From NCBI RefSeq assembly GCF_000499845.2, contig NC_023749.2, positions 45,702,108-45,766,107 of the forward strand: a DNA stretch of 64,000 nt. Reading direction: 5' to 3'. The stretch comes from Phaseolus vulgaris. Taxonomy: Eukaryota; Streptophyta; Magnoliopsida; Fabales; Fabaceae. The notes below the pieces were generated by a model. That model had not been told where the DNA came from, searched no databases, and worked only from the letters and a program-made list of their open reading frames with translations. This document shows, in pieces, positions 1 through 10,549 of this stretch. The stretch's first letter is position 1. Every line of letters starts with the position of its first letter. Position numbers and translations under genes: made by a program.

Positions 1-937
1 GTCATGTGGTTGGTGCAGCCACTGTCAACCAGCCAACTTTCACTTTATTCTCTGCTTGAGAATCAAGTGGCTACGAACAATTGATCTTTCTCTTCTTAAT
101 CAACAACTTGAGCATCTACCTCTTTCACCTGATTTTTGTTTTTGCAAGTTGGTTGCATTTGGAACATTTGACATCAAGTCTTCTCCAACATTTGAATGGT
201 GGATGGCCTTTCTTTCCACGGTGTTAACAAGGTGGATAGGTTTTCTTTAAGCCTCATCCTTTGCCCTTTGGTGATTGCTAAACGAATTCTCTTCATTTGA
301 TGGTTGGTTCTTCCAGTTTTTTTTTTCATTTTGTACTTGTTGTAACCTTGATGTTTGGTTGGTAAGGCTCTTTCTACTGCTCCATCTTGTCTTATGACTC
401 TTCTTTGTTCTTTTGCTTGTAAAGCATTTAAGAGTTCTGCAAAAGAAATCTTGGTCCTTTGTGTTCTTCAGGGTTGTTATAGTGGCTTCAAACCTCTCTA
501 AAACTGTTTCAAGCATTTTTTCCACAATTCTTGAATCATTTAAGTAACTTTGTTGGCAATGCTTAGAAGTCTGTCAGAGTACTCTTTTACTGATTCTGAC
601 TCCTTCATTCTCTGCAATTCAAAATCCATGATTATTTTCAGCACTTGCATTCCACGAATCCTCTCATCACCTGTATATTTTGTCTTGAGGCAACCCCATA
701 TTGCTTTTACTAACTTCAAGGACATTATTCATATAAATATCATAGGACATATAGCTGCAAATAGTCATGCTTTTGTCTTTGGTTTCTTCGTCTTGTGATT
801 TTATTTTTGCCACAATAAGGTTTGTTGGAAGGGACTGAATTTCATAGTCCTTCCCATAGATCCAATGCTTCCAGGTAGGTTTCCATATGTACTTCCCACA
901 TCTGATAATTGTCTTGATTAAAGACTGGTGGTGCCAT
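1..937 (-). pseudogene. Ty1/copia gag-protease relic (runs off window start)
   Basis: Read on the minus strand, a gag begins with an ATG at 937 (MAPPVFNQDNYQMWEV). It continues through a UBN2-type gag region near 725-540 (KAIWGCLKTKYTGDERIRG), then VLERFEATITTLKNTKD near 510-455. A decayed CCHC zinc knuckle follows near 250-160, and at 50-5 a protease start reading WLVDSGCTNHM with the DSG active-site triad. This order (gag, zinc knuckle, aspartic protease) is that of Ty1/copia polyproteins. The frame is interrupted by a TGA after about 30 codons and by several frame changes, so the copy is dead. The rest of pol would lie beyond base 1. Its LTR and primer-binding site lie just upstream at 1005-1294. 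Confidence 0.85.
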
Positions 938-1004
938 TATTGAAAAATTAGACTCTCATTCTATTGATGCACTCTATTAACCTCACAGATCCCTCAAGAA
1001 GATA

Positions 1005-1016
1005 GCTCAAATACCA
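1005..1016 (-). other. Primer-binding site of the copia relic
   Basis: The minus strand reads TGGTATTTGAGC, two changes from the common plant retrotransposon PBS TGGTATCAGAGC, which pairs with initiator tRNA-Met. It abuts the LTR end at 1019 and precedes the gag start at 937. Confidence 0.7.
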
Positions 1017-1018
1017 AT

Positions 1019-1294
1019 TGTTGGTGTTGAGGAATAAAAGGTAGACAACAAAATAAAGGAAATAAAATACTGAAGAGGAAAATATATTACACGAAACAAA
1101 GTAGAGCAAGATATTCATTATCTTTGCTAACAATTACATTTATAATACTTGCAGTAACTGACTCTTAAATGCTTTCCTAAAGTTTATGAGTAGTTACTTA
1201 GAAATATTTATTCAACAATTGAAACAGGAAAAATAAAAAGTCACGTGCAGTTACGTGCATTGATGTGCAGTTATAAAAAATACAATATCTAACA
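1019..1294 (-). repeat. 5' LTR of the minus-strand copia relic
   Basis: The ~276 bp segment has short inverted ends (TGTTGG at 1019, CTAACA ending at 1294). It is flanked on its inner side by the PBS and contains minus-strand TATA-like sites (TTATAAATG near 1136-1144). The outer boundary is inferred from the terminal dinucleotides only. The 3' LTR is outside the window. Confidence 0.6.
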
Positions 1295-1689
1295 AAAACA
1301 TGAGTCACACAATTGACAAGTGTTTTAAGGTGCTGACATAAAAGAAAAGTTTATCCATATTGGTGCACTAGTCTTCTTTAAACTTAAGAGGCAAGTCAAA
1401 AGAATCAAAGAGATTGAGGTTGAGGAGATCATGGTGGTTTCTAAAAAAGAAGGCAAGGACATCACTGGAGGAACAAGGACTTTAGTTTGCCAAGTAGAAA
1501 CAACTAGTTGTAAACCAGTTTCAGCAAAATCTTGATGAAGTTATAGGACCATAAACACCATTGTTGGTGAATTTGTTGGCAGTGAAAGTCCTAGTTCAAT
1601 AAAGAAGGAAAATGCATATTTGAAGTATAAATTCGATAAGCCTCCTCCTACCATGATCTCTCCTATCAATCACTTTTTCATATTGTATC
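1295..1689. other. Unassigned spacer
   Basis: No intact ORF or recognisable domain. The segment from about 1640 may be the decayed N-terminal side of the Ty3 protease fragment that follows. Confidence 0.4.
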
Positions 1690-2022
1690 AACGATCTTGC
1701 ACTAGATGATTTGGTCGTCGTTACAACCATAATAACTAATTGGTTAGTCAAAAAAGTTCTCATCGACTAAGGAGCCTTAACTTATGTGTTTTATTGGTCC
1801 ACATTCTTGAAACTTGACATTCTCACCTCTCTCATCAAGTTATACATAGATCCATTACTCGGGTTCACTGGGGAGAGAGTACATGGCCGAGACTATGTCA
1901 ATATGTTAAAAATGTTCAGCATTAGTGAGGTGCATTGGGTACTTATGATTCAATACATTCTTGTTGACGAAAGATTCTCAACCAACTTTGAAAAATCGTA
2001 TCCACTACATACATGGAAATGA
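1690..2022 (+). pseudogene. Ty3 (Tat-type) aspartic protease fragment
   Basis: The plus frame through 1705 reads DDLVVVTTIITNWLVKKVL and then ID-stop-GALTYVFYWSTF, followed by LKLDI, PLLGFTGERV and YILVDERF. The pattern matches the retropepsin of Tat-like Ty3 elements, where D-Q-G-(S/A)-S begins the active site and is followed by LYWSTFKKL and GFTGERV. Here the Gln codon is replaced by TAA, so the active site itself is broken. No gag, reverse transcriptase or LTR belonging to this fragment is recognisable. It is an isolated relic next to the element that starts near 2230. Confidence 0.75.
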
Positions 2023-2224
2023 AATTCCCTAGTGATATCACAACCATCAACGCTGACCCTACGACATCGTGAGAAAGATGAAACCTAATCCTTATTTTTC
2101 CAATTAGAGCAAAAACTCTTTGAATTGTTTTCTTGATAATTCTTACCATCATAACAATCCTCAAACCAACTTTTATTATTATGTTTTTTATATTTAGTGA
2201 ATCTTTTATTTGAATATTCAACTA

Positions 2225-2311
2225 TTCCTTGTGGGATCGATATCCGTCCTTATGGACAAATTATTACTTCTGACAACGCGGTGCATTTGTCATAAAAAAT
2301 CATCAATTTTT
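2225..2311 (+). repeat. 3' end of an LTR (Athila/Tat-like)
   Basis: The stretch just before the PBS contains GGGATCGATATCCGTCC and GACAACGCGGTGCATTTG. These resemble the conserved 3' ends of Athila-like LTRs. I could not place the LTR's 5' boundary, and no second LTR copy was found in the window. Confidence 0.5.
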
Positions 2312-2329
2312 TGGCATCGTTGTCAGGGA
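2312..2329 (+). other. Primer-binding site, tRNA-Asp type
   Basis: TGGCATCGTTGTCAGGGA differs at three positions from TGGCGCCGTTGCCGGGGA, the tRNA-Asp-type PBS typical of Athila/Tat retrotransposons. All three changes are C-to-T or G-to-A, as expected from decay of methylated cytosines. It sits 0.4 kb before a gag frame on the same strand. Confidence 0.75.
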
Positions 2330-2729
2330 ACAATTTGATTTTTTAGTATGAATTCCTAAATATTGTAAATATTCTAATTGTTTTTATTTTTTTTAATAGT
2401 TCTTAATTTTTGTTTATATTGGTTGATTGTGTTTATATTTGTTTATTATTTTTATTTTTCTTTAATTTATTTAATTGGAGATTTTTTTTATTATTATTTT
2501 ATTTGCAGATTCCGTTTTTATTTTGATTTGAATTCATTATGTTTATTTGTTTTAAATTTTTTGTTTATATTTTTTACTATTTTTTTATTGTTTTATTTTT
2601 GTTTATTTTGCATATTTGTTTTAATTTTTTTATTTTATTTTATCTTTAAATTTATTTTGAATTTATTTTATTTTTTTATAAAAAAATACTCTATTTTTCC
2701 TCACTAATATCTTTTAGGAAGATAGCAAC
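2330..2729 (+). other. T-rich untranslated leader of Ty3 element
   Basis: Between PBS and gag the plus strand is overwhelmingly T, with very few C. The long hydrophobic open frame through it (Phe/Leu/Ile-rich) is a by-product of the T richness and not a gene. Confidence 0.65.
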
Positions 2730-3443
2730 GTGGCAGAAGAAAAAGCACCACTCCATAGGAGGACACTTGGAGATTATGTCATGTACCAAGGGCCAAGACA
2801 TTTTTCTAGTATTGCAATACATGTTACCGTCAAGGCCTTGGAAAGAAATCTCAATTTTCTCACTTTCATCAGTGCCTATCAATTTACAACAATGGAACAT
2901 GAGGATTCATATTCACATTTGGATACATTTTATGAATTGGTAGGAGCAATGGGCTTTAAAACAGGTAATGTTGGAAATGTTTGTATGCGCTTGTTTCCTT
3001 TTTCATTGGTAGGTAAAGCTAACGAGTGGCTCAAATCACTTCCAATTCAGAGCCTCACTAGCTGGGAAGAGATAGGGGAAAAATTTCTACAAAGATTTTT
3101 TCCAATCTCTCATTACATCAAAGCAAAGTCTGAAATCTCTATGTTCAGACAAGGAGCAGATGAAGTCTTCTGTGAGGTGTGGGAAAGATTCAAGATGATA
3201 TTGAGAAAATGGCCAAATCATGAATTTGAAGATATTGCTCAACTAAGCATATTTCTCAATGGTCTCATATCTGACACAAAGATGCTCTTAGATGTTACAA
3301 TTCACCTGAATCCATTTGTTCTTGAAAGAATGAGTAAAGTTGAAGATGCTTTGGAAAAGATTGTGATCACGCAGGAAAATAGCATGGCCACGATTAGGAG
3401 TATAGAGATTCAAATGGGACAAATGGCCAAACAAATTGCATAG
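2730..3443 (+). pseudogene. Ty3 (Athila/Tat-like) gag fragment
   Basis: A 237-codon open frame contains a Retrotrans_gag-type region. Near the N-terminus is RRTLGDYVMYQGPRHFSSI. At about residues 58-120 are DSYSHLDTFYELVGAMGFK, RLFPFSLVGKANEWLKSLP and SWEEIGEKFLQRFFP, the conserved capsid signature of plant Ty3 elements. The frame opens at a GTG with no convincing ATG. It stops with TAG before a zinc knuckle appears. Gag would form the particle that packages element RNA. This copy lacks downstream enzymes and is judged non-functional. Confidence 0.8.
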
Positions 3444-4027
3444 AAACAGATTGGCCAATTCTCAACCAACACCACAACCAACCCAAAAGAGCATGGCAAT
3501 AATGTAATGGCTGAAAAAGAATGAGACTGAGGAGAAAGAGAGAGAAAAAGAAAAATATTGAGGAAGAAAAAATTAAAAATAAGGAGAGAGGTGTTCTTGA
3601 AAAAGATTTATTATACCCTCATGCTCCTTCAAAAAAAAAAGGAGAGAATCTTTTTTGACAATTTGCTCCCTAGAAATTATTTTGCAGGAAATCTAAAGCA
3701 AGATTCAACATTTGAGAGATTTCTAAAGAATAGGAGCTATATTGAAGAGAGAAATAGAGAGTTGGAGGCTAGATGCAGTGTCATAACTCAAAGGACTTTC
3801 TTAAAAAATCCAAGAACTCAGGAAGTTTGAATCTTCCCGTGTCTATAGGTGCTTTATCTGTGGACAAGGTCGCGCTGTATTTAGGCGATTTGGAGGTTCA
3901 ACCCACCAAGATGCAGTTGGCAGACAGATCCATCAAAGATCCTTATGGTGTGGTTGAAGACATTCTTGTAATGAGGAAGAATGCATACAATAGGATGCAA
4001 CAAAGGGAGTTGTCTATCTTGAAATAA
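3444..4027 (+). pseudogene. Residual protease scrap of deleted Ty3 element
   Basis: After gag the sequence is mostly purine-rich and frameshifted. The frame 3773-4027 contains LNLPVSIG, LGDLEVQPTKMQLADRSIK and DPYGVVEDILV. These match the pre-reverse-transcriptase protease segment of Athila/Tat elements (…TRMTLQLADRSVKYPRGIVEDVLV…). Immediately after EDILV it switches to NAYNRMQQRELSILK, which is not reverse transcriptase. Reverse transcriptase, RNase H and integrase are therefore deleted. Confidence 0.7.
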
Positions 4028-4240
4028 ACAGGCGTCAAGCTAGATGACGTTAAACAAACGCTTGCTGGGAGGCAACCCAATTCACATTTTAGTTTTATGT
4101 TGTTTTGTTACCTTTCTTGATTTTATTTTTCAAAAAATAAAATGGATGACTACTCATTATTTTGTAGGTTATATATTTTGGCATGAGGACAAGTCCTATT
4201 ATTCAAGGGGAGCAAACCCAACACATGAAACAAGACTATA
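4028..4240 (+). mobile_element. Conserved 3' non-coding segment of Athila/Tat-like element
   Basis: The run around 4031-4080 (GTCAAGCTAGATGACGTTAA, then AACGCTTGCTGGGAGGCAAC) and GGCATGAGGACAAG at 4181-4194 resemble the conserved tail downstream of coding sequence in these elements. No 3' LTR could be aligned after it. Confidence 0.55.
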
Positions 4241-6961
4241 AGAGGAAGATTTTAACAAAAAAGTTGCATGACTTCTTAGAAAGAGAGGATTGAGCAAAAA
4301 TATGGTTTTATCTTTCTAATTCTCTTTTCTTTTCAATTATTTGAATTTGGTTTTATTTTTCTGTTTAGTTTTTTGTTTTTCGGATATTTTGCTTTCTATT
4401 TATTTCCTTATTTGGTAGTTTGAATAAATTTGTTGTTTTGTTAGTTTTATGTCTTGAATAAATTTCAGTTTTAAATTGTTTGTTTTCTAATTTCATTTTT
4501 CTCGAATAAAAAAGAACTAGAATATTAATTTTGAATTGTGAAAAAAATTTGTGTTTAAATATTAAATAGTGAGATGAATTAGACACATGTTAGAAAAGAA
4601 AATATGATTGAATCTCTATTCAAATGTAGTTAAATTTATGATACATAAAACTTTAATAGGATGATTGATTAAGATAGAGAATGACAAAACAAAAAAGAAT
4701 AAGACTATTTAAATCAAGTGAGTGTTTGCACCTTAGATAGTTTTGAGAGTTTTATTGATGAATTGACCGTTGTTGTTGCTTAATTTTTATTTTTGTTACA
4801 TCATAAAAGTTGTGATTGCAAATTGTGTTTCTTTAAAATTGAAATTAGGAAATCGATTTAATTTTTATTTGATGATTAAATAAGAATTAGAATGGATGAT
4901 ATTTTTTATTTGATTCGTATAATCAATTTAATTGATTAATTGGATTTGTTAAATGTTTAAACTTGGATGTGAATATTTAAAGAATGGTGATATTCAAATT
5001 GTTTGGTTATTTCAATTTTTTATTTTTGTTTCAATTTTCAATTCTTGTTTTATGTTTTCCAAACCCTAAACCTCAAATTAATTTGTAGGGATAATACTAA
5101 AAATTGAATACTGTGCACATGTATCCCTTGAAGAATCGAACTAAGTTGTGCCCTATAATGCAAAATCTTAGAGAAAACTTATAATGCTTGATTTCATGAA
5201 TGACAATGAAATCACTTGACCTGCAATGGTAATATGTCTTAATGAAACTTTATCAAGTTGATAAAAAATTAGATGTAATATGGATTATTAGACATATTAT
5301 TGAAGTTGCATCTAACTTTCTTCATCAGACCCAGCCTTCTAAGGATTTGCTTGACAGTGCATTTGTTTAATATATAAACTCAGTATATTTATCTATTTGA
5401 CGAAACTTTACAAAAAAAAAAAAAAACTTTTTTAATACACAATTCAATCCTTATTTCAGGTGTATTTGTCATGTTTTAACAAGATTTTAATTCAAATCCA
5501 AATTCATCTTTTTACTTTTTTTTTAGTTTATTTAATTTCATTTAAATGATATGTATATTATTAATTTCAATTAAACACAAAATTATCAAAATTTCGGTTG
5601 TTAAATATATTACATTTACGAGATATTTTAAAATATAACTCTTCCATCATATTTATTAAACTCAATTTTTATTTATCCACAAATGATACAAATATAATTA
5701 CACAATATAAAAAGTAACTTTATTATTATTTCGTTTTCTGTTTTTTAATGAAAAATAACTATTAATATTACATATTTTAATCCAAAACAAAAACTAAATA
5801 ATTACTTGTCTAAATATTTCTTTTCTAAAAAACTTATTTTTAAATAATTATTTCTTAAAATAATTAGTTTTCTAAATCTTTTTTTAAAATAATTTTTTTT
5901 CTACAATTTTTTTCTAAGTAATTAGTTTTTGAAATAAATTTTTAATTTCTTTCCCTTAACTTTTATAAAAAGCAAAAAACGAAAAACTAGTCAGAATTTA
6001 CTTCTCATGAATCGAATTCCAGCTGATAATATAACCAAATTTTGCAAAAGTGACGTTTAGAAATTCGGCTTTCTATAGATAAATTCTGAACTGCTATCTA
6101 TTTTGTGTAAGTTTTTTGACACAATATATTACTTGGAGGAAAAAAATAGAACAGTCCTTAAGAAATAAATTCTCAAAATGCAAATTAGATTTATTTCACA
6201 ACGTCACATTCTTAACAACAACAAACATAAACTATAGGATCTAACATCATGCAAAATGTAGCTACAGATTTGGAGAATAATCTAGGATCACTCAAAATCT
6301 GCAATATAATAAATAATATTTATCCCATTTTCTCTGTTTCTCCAATCTAACTTTGAGACTTTAAACCTAAGTCAATCCCATGAAATCGACTTATCGAGTG
6401 AGGTTTGCACCCGCTCAACATATTATGAATGGTTTGATGACAGTCTGATAGCGACACAATAAACTCAACAAACACTTGCTAAAATAGGTTTTAAATGATT
6501 TTGATATCATCTTACAAAGTGAATTTTAAACTTAATTCAATCTCATAAAACCGACTCATATGATGAGGTTTACATTCCCTTGTATAAAGTAAAATATTTT
6601 CGTTTCTAGAACTGGAACAAGATAAATAAATTTTAGAAATTTAAGTCCATTTTTTATATAAGGAAATAAAAAAAAATTAACAATTACACTCCTGTATGAA
6701 AGTTAAACAATCTTTCACCCTTTAGAAATTGAAATTTATAAATATAAAGATTCCCCTTTTAACACATGAAACATTCTAAATAGGATAATGAATTCTCACC
6801 AACATATCTTAAAAAATTTGAAGTTGGAAAGAAGTCCTAACCCAGAGAGGAGTTAATGATATCTGGGAATAGGGTCATGCAGGAAGTGGCAAAAACAGTA
6901 AAAAAAAGTTTTCCTTTTGCTGTCTTTGCATGAATCAGTGATCCATCAATGGAGTCATTGA
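4241..6961. other. AT-rich intergenic spacer
   Basis: No plausible coding frame. It contains homopolymer runs (A run near 5411-5425) and two copies of a dispersed repeat at 6355-6425 and 6515-6600. Nothing else was recognised. The last ~60 bases are the 3' flank of the CLE gene. Confidence 0.6.
6355..6600 (+). repeat. Dispersed repeat family, two copies
   Basis: Two related stretches share the order: ttaaacctaa-like, tcaatccc/tctcataaaa, ccgactcat or cgacttatcg, then GTGAGGTTTGCA or ATGAGGTTTACA. Further copies lie at 7630-7745, 11865-11960 (minus), 40930-41065 and 41165-41235. No coding content. Family unidentified. Confidence 0.6.
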
Positions 6962-7210
6962 TCAGTGATGAGAAGGGTCTGGACCACCTGGACTGAGTCG
7001 ATTAGGCTCATAAAAATGTGCTTGTAGCAATTTCTTCCTCAGCAAAATCTGCTTCAGCAGTGTTGTGGTTTTGGAAGTCCTTGCTGCAAGTGCAATGTTA
7101 TGAGTTTGATTTGTGGTTGAGAGTGTGGAAGGTGGCAGAGGACGAGCTTGATGGCAGATGAGAATTGATGTGAAGAGAAGGACAAGGTATACTGTTCTGA
7201 AGCATGCCAT
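6962..7210 (-). CDS. CLE signalling peptide precursor, 82 aa (C-terminus RLSPGGPDPSHH)
   Basis: Single-exon minus-strand frame with ATG at 7210-7208 and TGA at 6964-6962. A longer reading to 7219 would need a non-ATG start, so I chose 7210. Residues 1-22 form a secretion signal (MACFRTVYLVLLFTSILICH) with likely cleavage near CHQA. A variable, basic linker follows. The last 12 residues, RLSPGGPDPSHH, are a canonical A-type CLE motif with both prolines (positions 4 and 7) that are commonly hydroxylated, Gly6 and the terminal HH. Family knowledge: the 12-13 residue peptide is cut out, secreted and sensed by CLAVATA1-like receptor kinases that control meristems, vasculature or, in legumes, nodulation. 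The sequence does not reveal which role applies. The motif is closest to Arabidopsis CLE1-4 among those I know. A TATA-like site lies 43 bases upstream. Confidence 0.9.
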   Translation of the reverse strand: MACFRTVYLVLLFTSILICHQARPLPPSTLSTTNQTHNIALAARTSKTTTLLKQILLRKKLLQAHFYEPNRLSPGGPDPSHH

Positions 7211-7252
7211 AAGGATCAAATTGTGTGTGAAGAAACTAAAGCAGTGATAGTG

Positions 7253-7262
7253 AATATATAAA
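7253..7262 (-). promoter_or_regulatory. TATA box of minus-strand CLE gene
   Basis: The minus strand reads TTATATATTC 43-52 bases before the ATG at 7210. With the usual 30-base spacing to transcription start, the 5' leader would be only about 10-15 bases, so an undetected alternative start is possible. Confidence 0.5.
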
Positions 7263-7299
7263 GAGGCCTAAACAAAGGTCACTGTCACCTTGTCAAGTA

Positions 7300-7831
7300 T
7301 CAAGTGATGTGAAACAAATGCCATCATTGAATGGACAACAATATAAATACCAGATATGATAAACATGAAAGACTCCATTAGAAAAGAAAGGATGTAATAT
7401 ATGCATACAACTTTTCTTTCTAATAAAAAGTATCATTTACTCTTAATTCAACCTTTGTACCTATTTATATATTATAAAATATTTTTATTTTTAATTAATA
7501 TAAAAATTCTAACACATTTTTTTTATGTTAGAATTTTTTATATATAAGATTATATATTATAGATAGTTGACAGTGATTTAAAAGATCTGATAAGTCCAGT
7601 AAATTTTAGTTATAATAGGTTTTAAATATTTTTTAAGTGAATTTTAACTTTAATTCAATTTTTTAAACCAACTCATAAAGTGAGATTTGTATATATTTAT
7701 ACTATGAAATATCGTTATCTTTAATTAATGTGAGATATTTAACATTTATATTTGATACAAATTATTTTCTATTCAAATCAACTACTAATTTGGTATGTAT
7801 GGACAAAAAGGTTTCATCTATAAGATCTTTT
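7300..7831. other. AT-rich spacer with a dispersed repeat copy
   Basis: A degenerate copy of the dispersed repeat seen at 6355-6600 spans about 7630-7745 (AACCAACTCATAAAGTGAGA). Nothing else was recognised. Confidence 0.45.
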
Positions 7832-7956
7832 CACTACAACATTTTTTAATTTAAACAACGTCAAAATATGTCACATGTATAAAATTGTTTCTTAAAGATA
7901 GTAAAAGTCACACTTTTATAGATGTGGATTAAAAAATACAAAAAATCACAATTTTT
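7832..7956. repeat. Possible CACTA-type transposon end disrupted by a LINE
   Basis: CACTACAAC at 7832 matches the first bases of CACTA (En/Spm) inverted repeats. The following bases contain short motifs (GTCACACTTTTATAGATG; CACAATTTTTAACCGATG). They recur in similar form after the LINE at 10550-10610 (AAGTCACGGTTTTTAACCCG twice), like CACTA subterminal repeats. The opposite terminal repeat was not found. Confidence 0.35.
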
Positions 7957-10398
7957 AACCGATGTCTGTCAGGTTAGGTTAGATAACGTAAGGTTCAATT
8001 CTATATCGGAAGCAGACAACGAGTTGTTGGTAGGGGAGTTCTCTGAAGAAGAAATTAGGACTGCGGTTTGGAGTTGTGAAAGTTCTAAGAGCCCTGGCCC
8101 TGATGGATTTAATTTTGGTTTCATAAAGTTTTGTTGGGAAATTTTAAGGATGGATGTGATGTCAGCGGTGAAGGATTTTGCGACAAAGAGCCATTGGCCT
8201 AGAGGTTCAAGCGCTTCTTTCCTTTGTCTTGTTCCAAAAGTTGAAAATCCTTTGCAGCTTGGTGAGTTTAGGCCTATTTCTTTGGTAGGATGTTTGTATA
8301 AAATTATCTCAAAAGCGTTGTCTCTACGTTTGAAAAAGGTGATTAGCAAAGTGATTGACGTTAGACAGTCTGCTTTTCTTGAAGGTAGGGGTTTGTTGGA
8401 CAGTGTGCTGGTAGCGAATGAGGTGCTGGAAGAATATAGAAGGAAAAAGAAGAGTTGTGTGTTCTTCAAAGTTGACTATGAAAAAGCATATGACTCGGTT
8501 AGCTGGGAGTTCCTATATTATATGTTGGAAAGATTGGGTTTTTGTGCTCAATGGATTCGATGGATAAAGTGTTGTTTAGAATCTGCTTCAGTCTCTGTAT
8601 TAGTGAATGGCAGTCCAACTGGGGAATTTACTCCTCGGAGGGGACTTCGTCAAGGTGACCCGCTTGCTCCGTTCCTCTTCCTTATAGTTGCAGAAGGGTT
8701 GGCTGGGGTGTCTAGGATGGCTGAAGAGAAGAATTTGATTGATAGTCTGGAGGTTGGAAGAGATAAGGTGAAGGTTAGTATGTTACAATATGCTGACGAT
8801 ACATTATTCTTTTGCGAAGCAAATACCAAAAGTGTTTTTAATATTAAGGCTATCTTGCTTTGCTTTGAGCTCGCTTCTGGGCTTAAGGTGAATTTTTTAA
8901 AAAGCAGAATTGGCGGGATGGGGTTGGATCAATGTTCGCTTCAGCGTTTTGCAGCTACTCTTAACTGTAAGGTGATGGTAACTCCTTTTGTCTATTTAGG
9001 GTTACCGGTAGGAGGATGCCATAAGCGCAGTGTTTTCTGGAACGGGGTGTTAGAGAGAGTTCAGGGCAAGCTTTCGAGGTGGAAAGGCAGGTGCTTGTCG
9101 ATGGCTGGGAGGATCTGTTTGATTAAGTCAGTCCTCTCCTCAGTTCCGTTATTCTTTATGTCCCTATTCAAACTGCCATCTGGGGTGGTTGACAAGTTAG
9201 TTCGGATCCAAAGAAATTTCCTTTAGGGGTGGGGTTCTGACAGAAGGAAGATTGCTTGGGCCTCTTGGAATAAGGTTTGCGAGCCTCGGGACTACGGGGG
9301 TCTTGGAATCATTGACTTAAAGACTTTTAACCTGACCCTGCTAGGCAAGTGGATTTGGAGGTGGGGGTCGGCCAAGGGAGGTTTGTGGAAAGAGATTCTT
9401 GACTCTAAATATGGTGGATGGAGGAATTTGAGAGCAGAAGGTAAACCCTGTAGGGGTTCTCTTTGGTGGAGAGACTTGAAGGAGGTTTGGGCCTCGGTGG
9501 GCTGGGGCAGAAGTTTTGAAGATGGGGTTGAGTGGAAAGTTGGTGATGGAGGAAATATTTCATTATGGGAGGACAGCTGGTTGAATTGTGGTGCTCTGAA
9601 GGGAATGTTTCCGAGATTATATTCGCTTAGCACGGCTAAAGCTGCTAAGGTGGCCGAGTTCGGGAACTGGTTTAATGGTGTTTGGATTTGGCATTTGTGT
9701 TGGCGTAGATCCCTCTTTGACTGGGAGAAGTTGTTGGAGGAGCAGTTGAGTCAGTTGCTGCAAGGGGTGAAGATGGATGTGGGAGGGGTGGATAGCTGGT
9801 TCTGGAAGGCTGAGGGGTCTCAAAGTTTTACTGTTAACTCAGCTTATAGCCAGGTAAGGAGGGTTAGTGATGGGGAGTCCTCTCCGACCTACTGTAGGTT
9901 GTGGAGGTGTAAAGCCTTGCCTTCTGCTGTATTCTTGGCCTGGAGAGTTTTGGAAAATAGGATTGCAACTAGGGTTAATTTGGTAAGGCGCGGGATGGTG
10001 GTTGAAAATCCTGTATGTTGCTTGTGTGGGAAGGTCGATGAGTCGTCGAGTCACTTGTTCGCCGTTTGTGACTTTGCTTGGAGGGTATGGTGCCTTTGCT
10101 TTGAGTGTCGTTCGTAATCCATTCGGATCCAATGCAAAATTTTATTCAATTCAGGTTGAGTCAGGCATCTGTTTCGGTTAATGATGTTTGGGGGGCAATT
10201 TGGGTTGGTATTGTGAGTGAAATTTGGAAGCATAGGAACTCGGTCGTCTTTAATGGAGGAGTGGCAGATGCGTTAGAAGTTTTTGCCTCAGCACAAGTAA
10301 AGGTGTGGTCTTGGATTGCTGCAAAGTCCCGCGAAGTTTATTTTTCCTATCCCTGTTGGGTTCTGGATCCTTTGGCCTGTATACGGCTGATTCGGTAA
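7922..10398 (+). pseudogene. LINE ORF2 reverse transcriptase, disrupted
   Basis: The frame opens at 7922, but LINE homology probably starts near 7957. Visible reverse transcriptase landmarks are SPGPDGFNFGFIK, LGEFRPISLVGC, DVRQSAFLEGRGLLDSV, FKVDYEKAYDSVSW, RGLRQGDPLAPFLF and the catalytic MLQYADDTLFF. A TAG at 9224-9226 stops the frame in the motif RNFL-stop-GW. The same frame then stays open to 10117, so this is one nonsense change. The C-terminal region has a CCHC-like zinc motif (VCCLCGKVDESSSHLFAVC). At about 10105-10117 the reading shifts to another frame, which continues to 10398 (IWKHRNSVVFNGG). Truncation, nonsense and frameshift make it non-functional. The two lesions are few for such a length, so it is a fairly young copy. 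Confidence 0.85.
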
Positions 10399-10549
10399 AG
10401 CTAGTTATCGCTTGGTTTGGTTGGTCTTTTGACCGGCGGTTTTGGGTGTCGAGTTAGGAGTTAAATTGTATGTGTGTTTGTAAAAGGGTTGGACCACCCC
10501 TGAAGTGGTTCTCATTTATTGATTTTTTATTGCTGATAAAAAAAAAAAA
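7957..10549 (+). mobile_element. 5'-truncated LINE (L1-type non-LTR retrotransposon)
   Basis: The element carries ORF2 reverse transcriptase, a zinc-binding region and a 3' UTR ending TTATTGCTGAT plus an A run at 10538-10549. The endonuclease half of ORF2 and all of ORF1 are missing, as is typical of truncated LINE copies. The left edge is approximate because no clear target-site duplication was found. A related 3' tail occurs at about 60945-61230. Confidence 0.85.

Noticed and set aside
2378..2707. Long hydrophobic open frame, Phe/Leu/Ile-rich
   Set aside because: Produced by extreme T richness of the retrotransposon leader; no conserved pattern and no good start.
7969..8469. 166-codon minus-strand frame
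   Set aside because: Antisense shadow of the LINE reverse transcriptase, which has clear conserved motifs on the plus strand.
9839..10132. Minus-strand frame opposite the LINE zinc-binding region
   Set aside because: Antisense shadow; Pro/Asn-rich with no domain.
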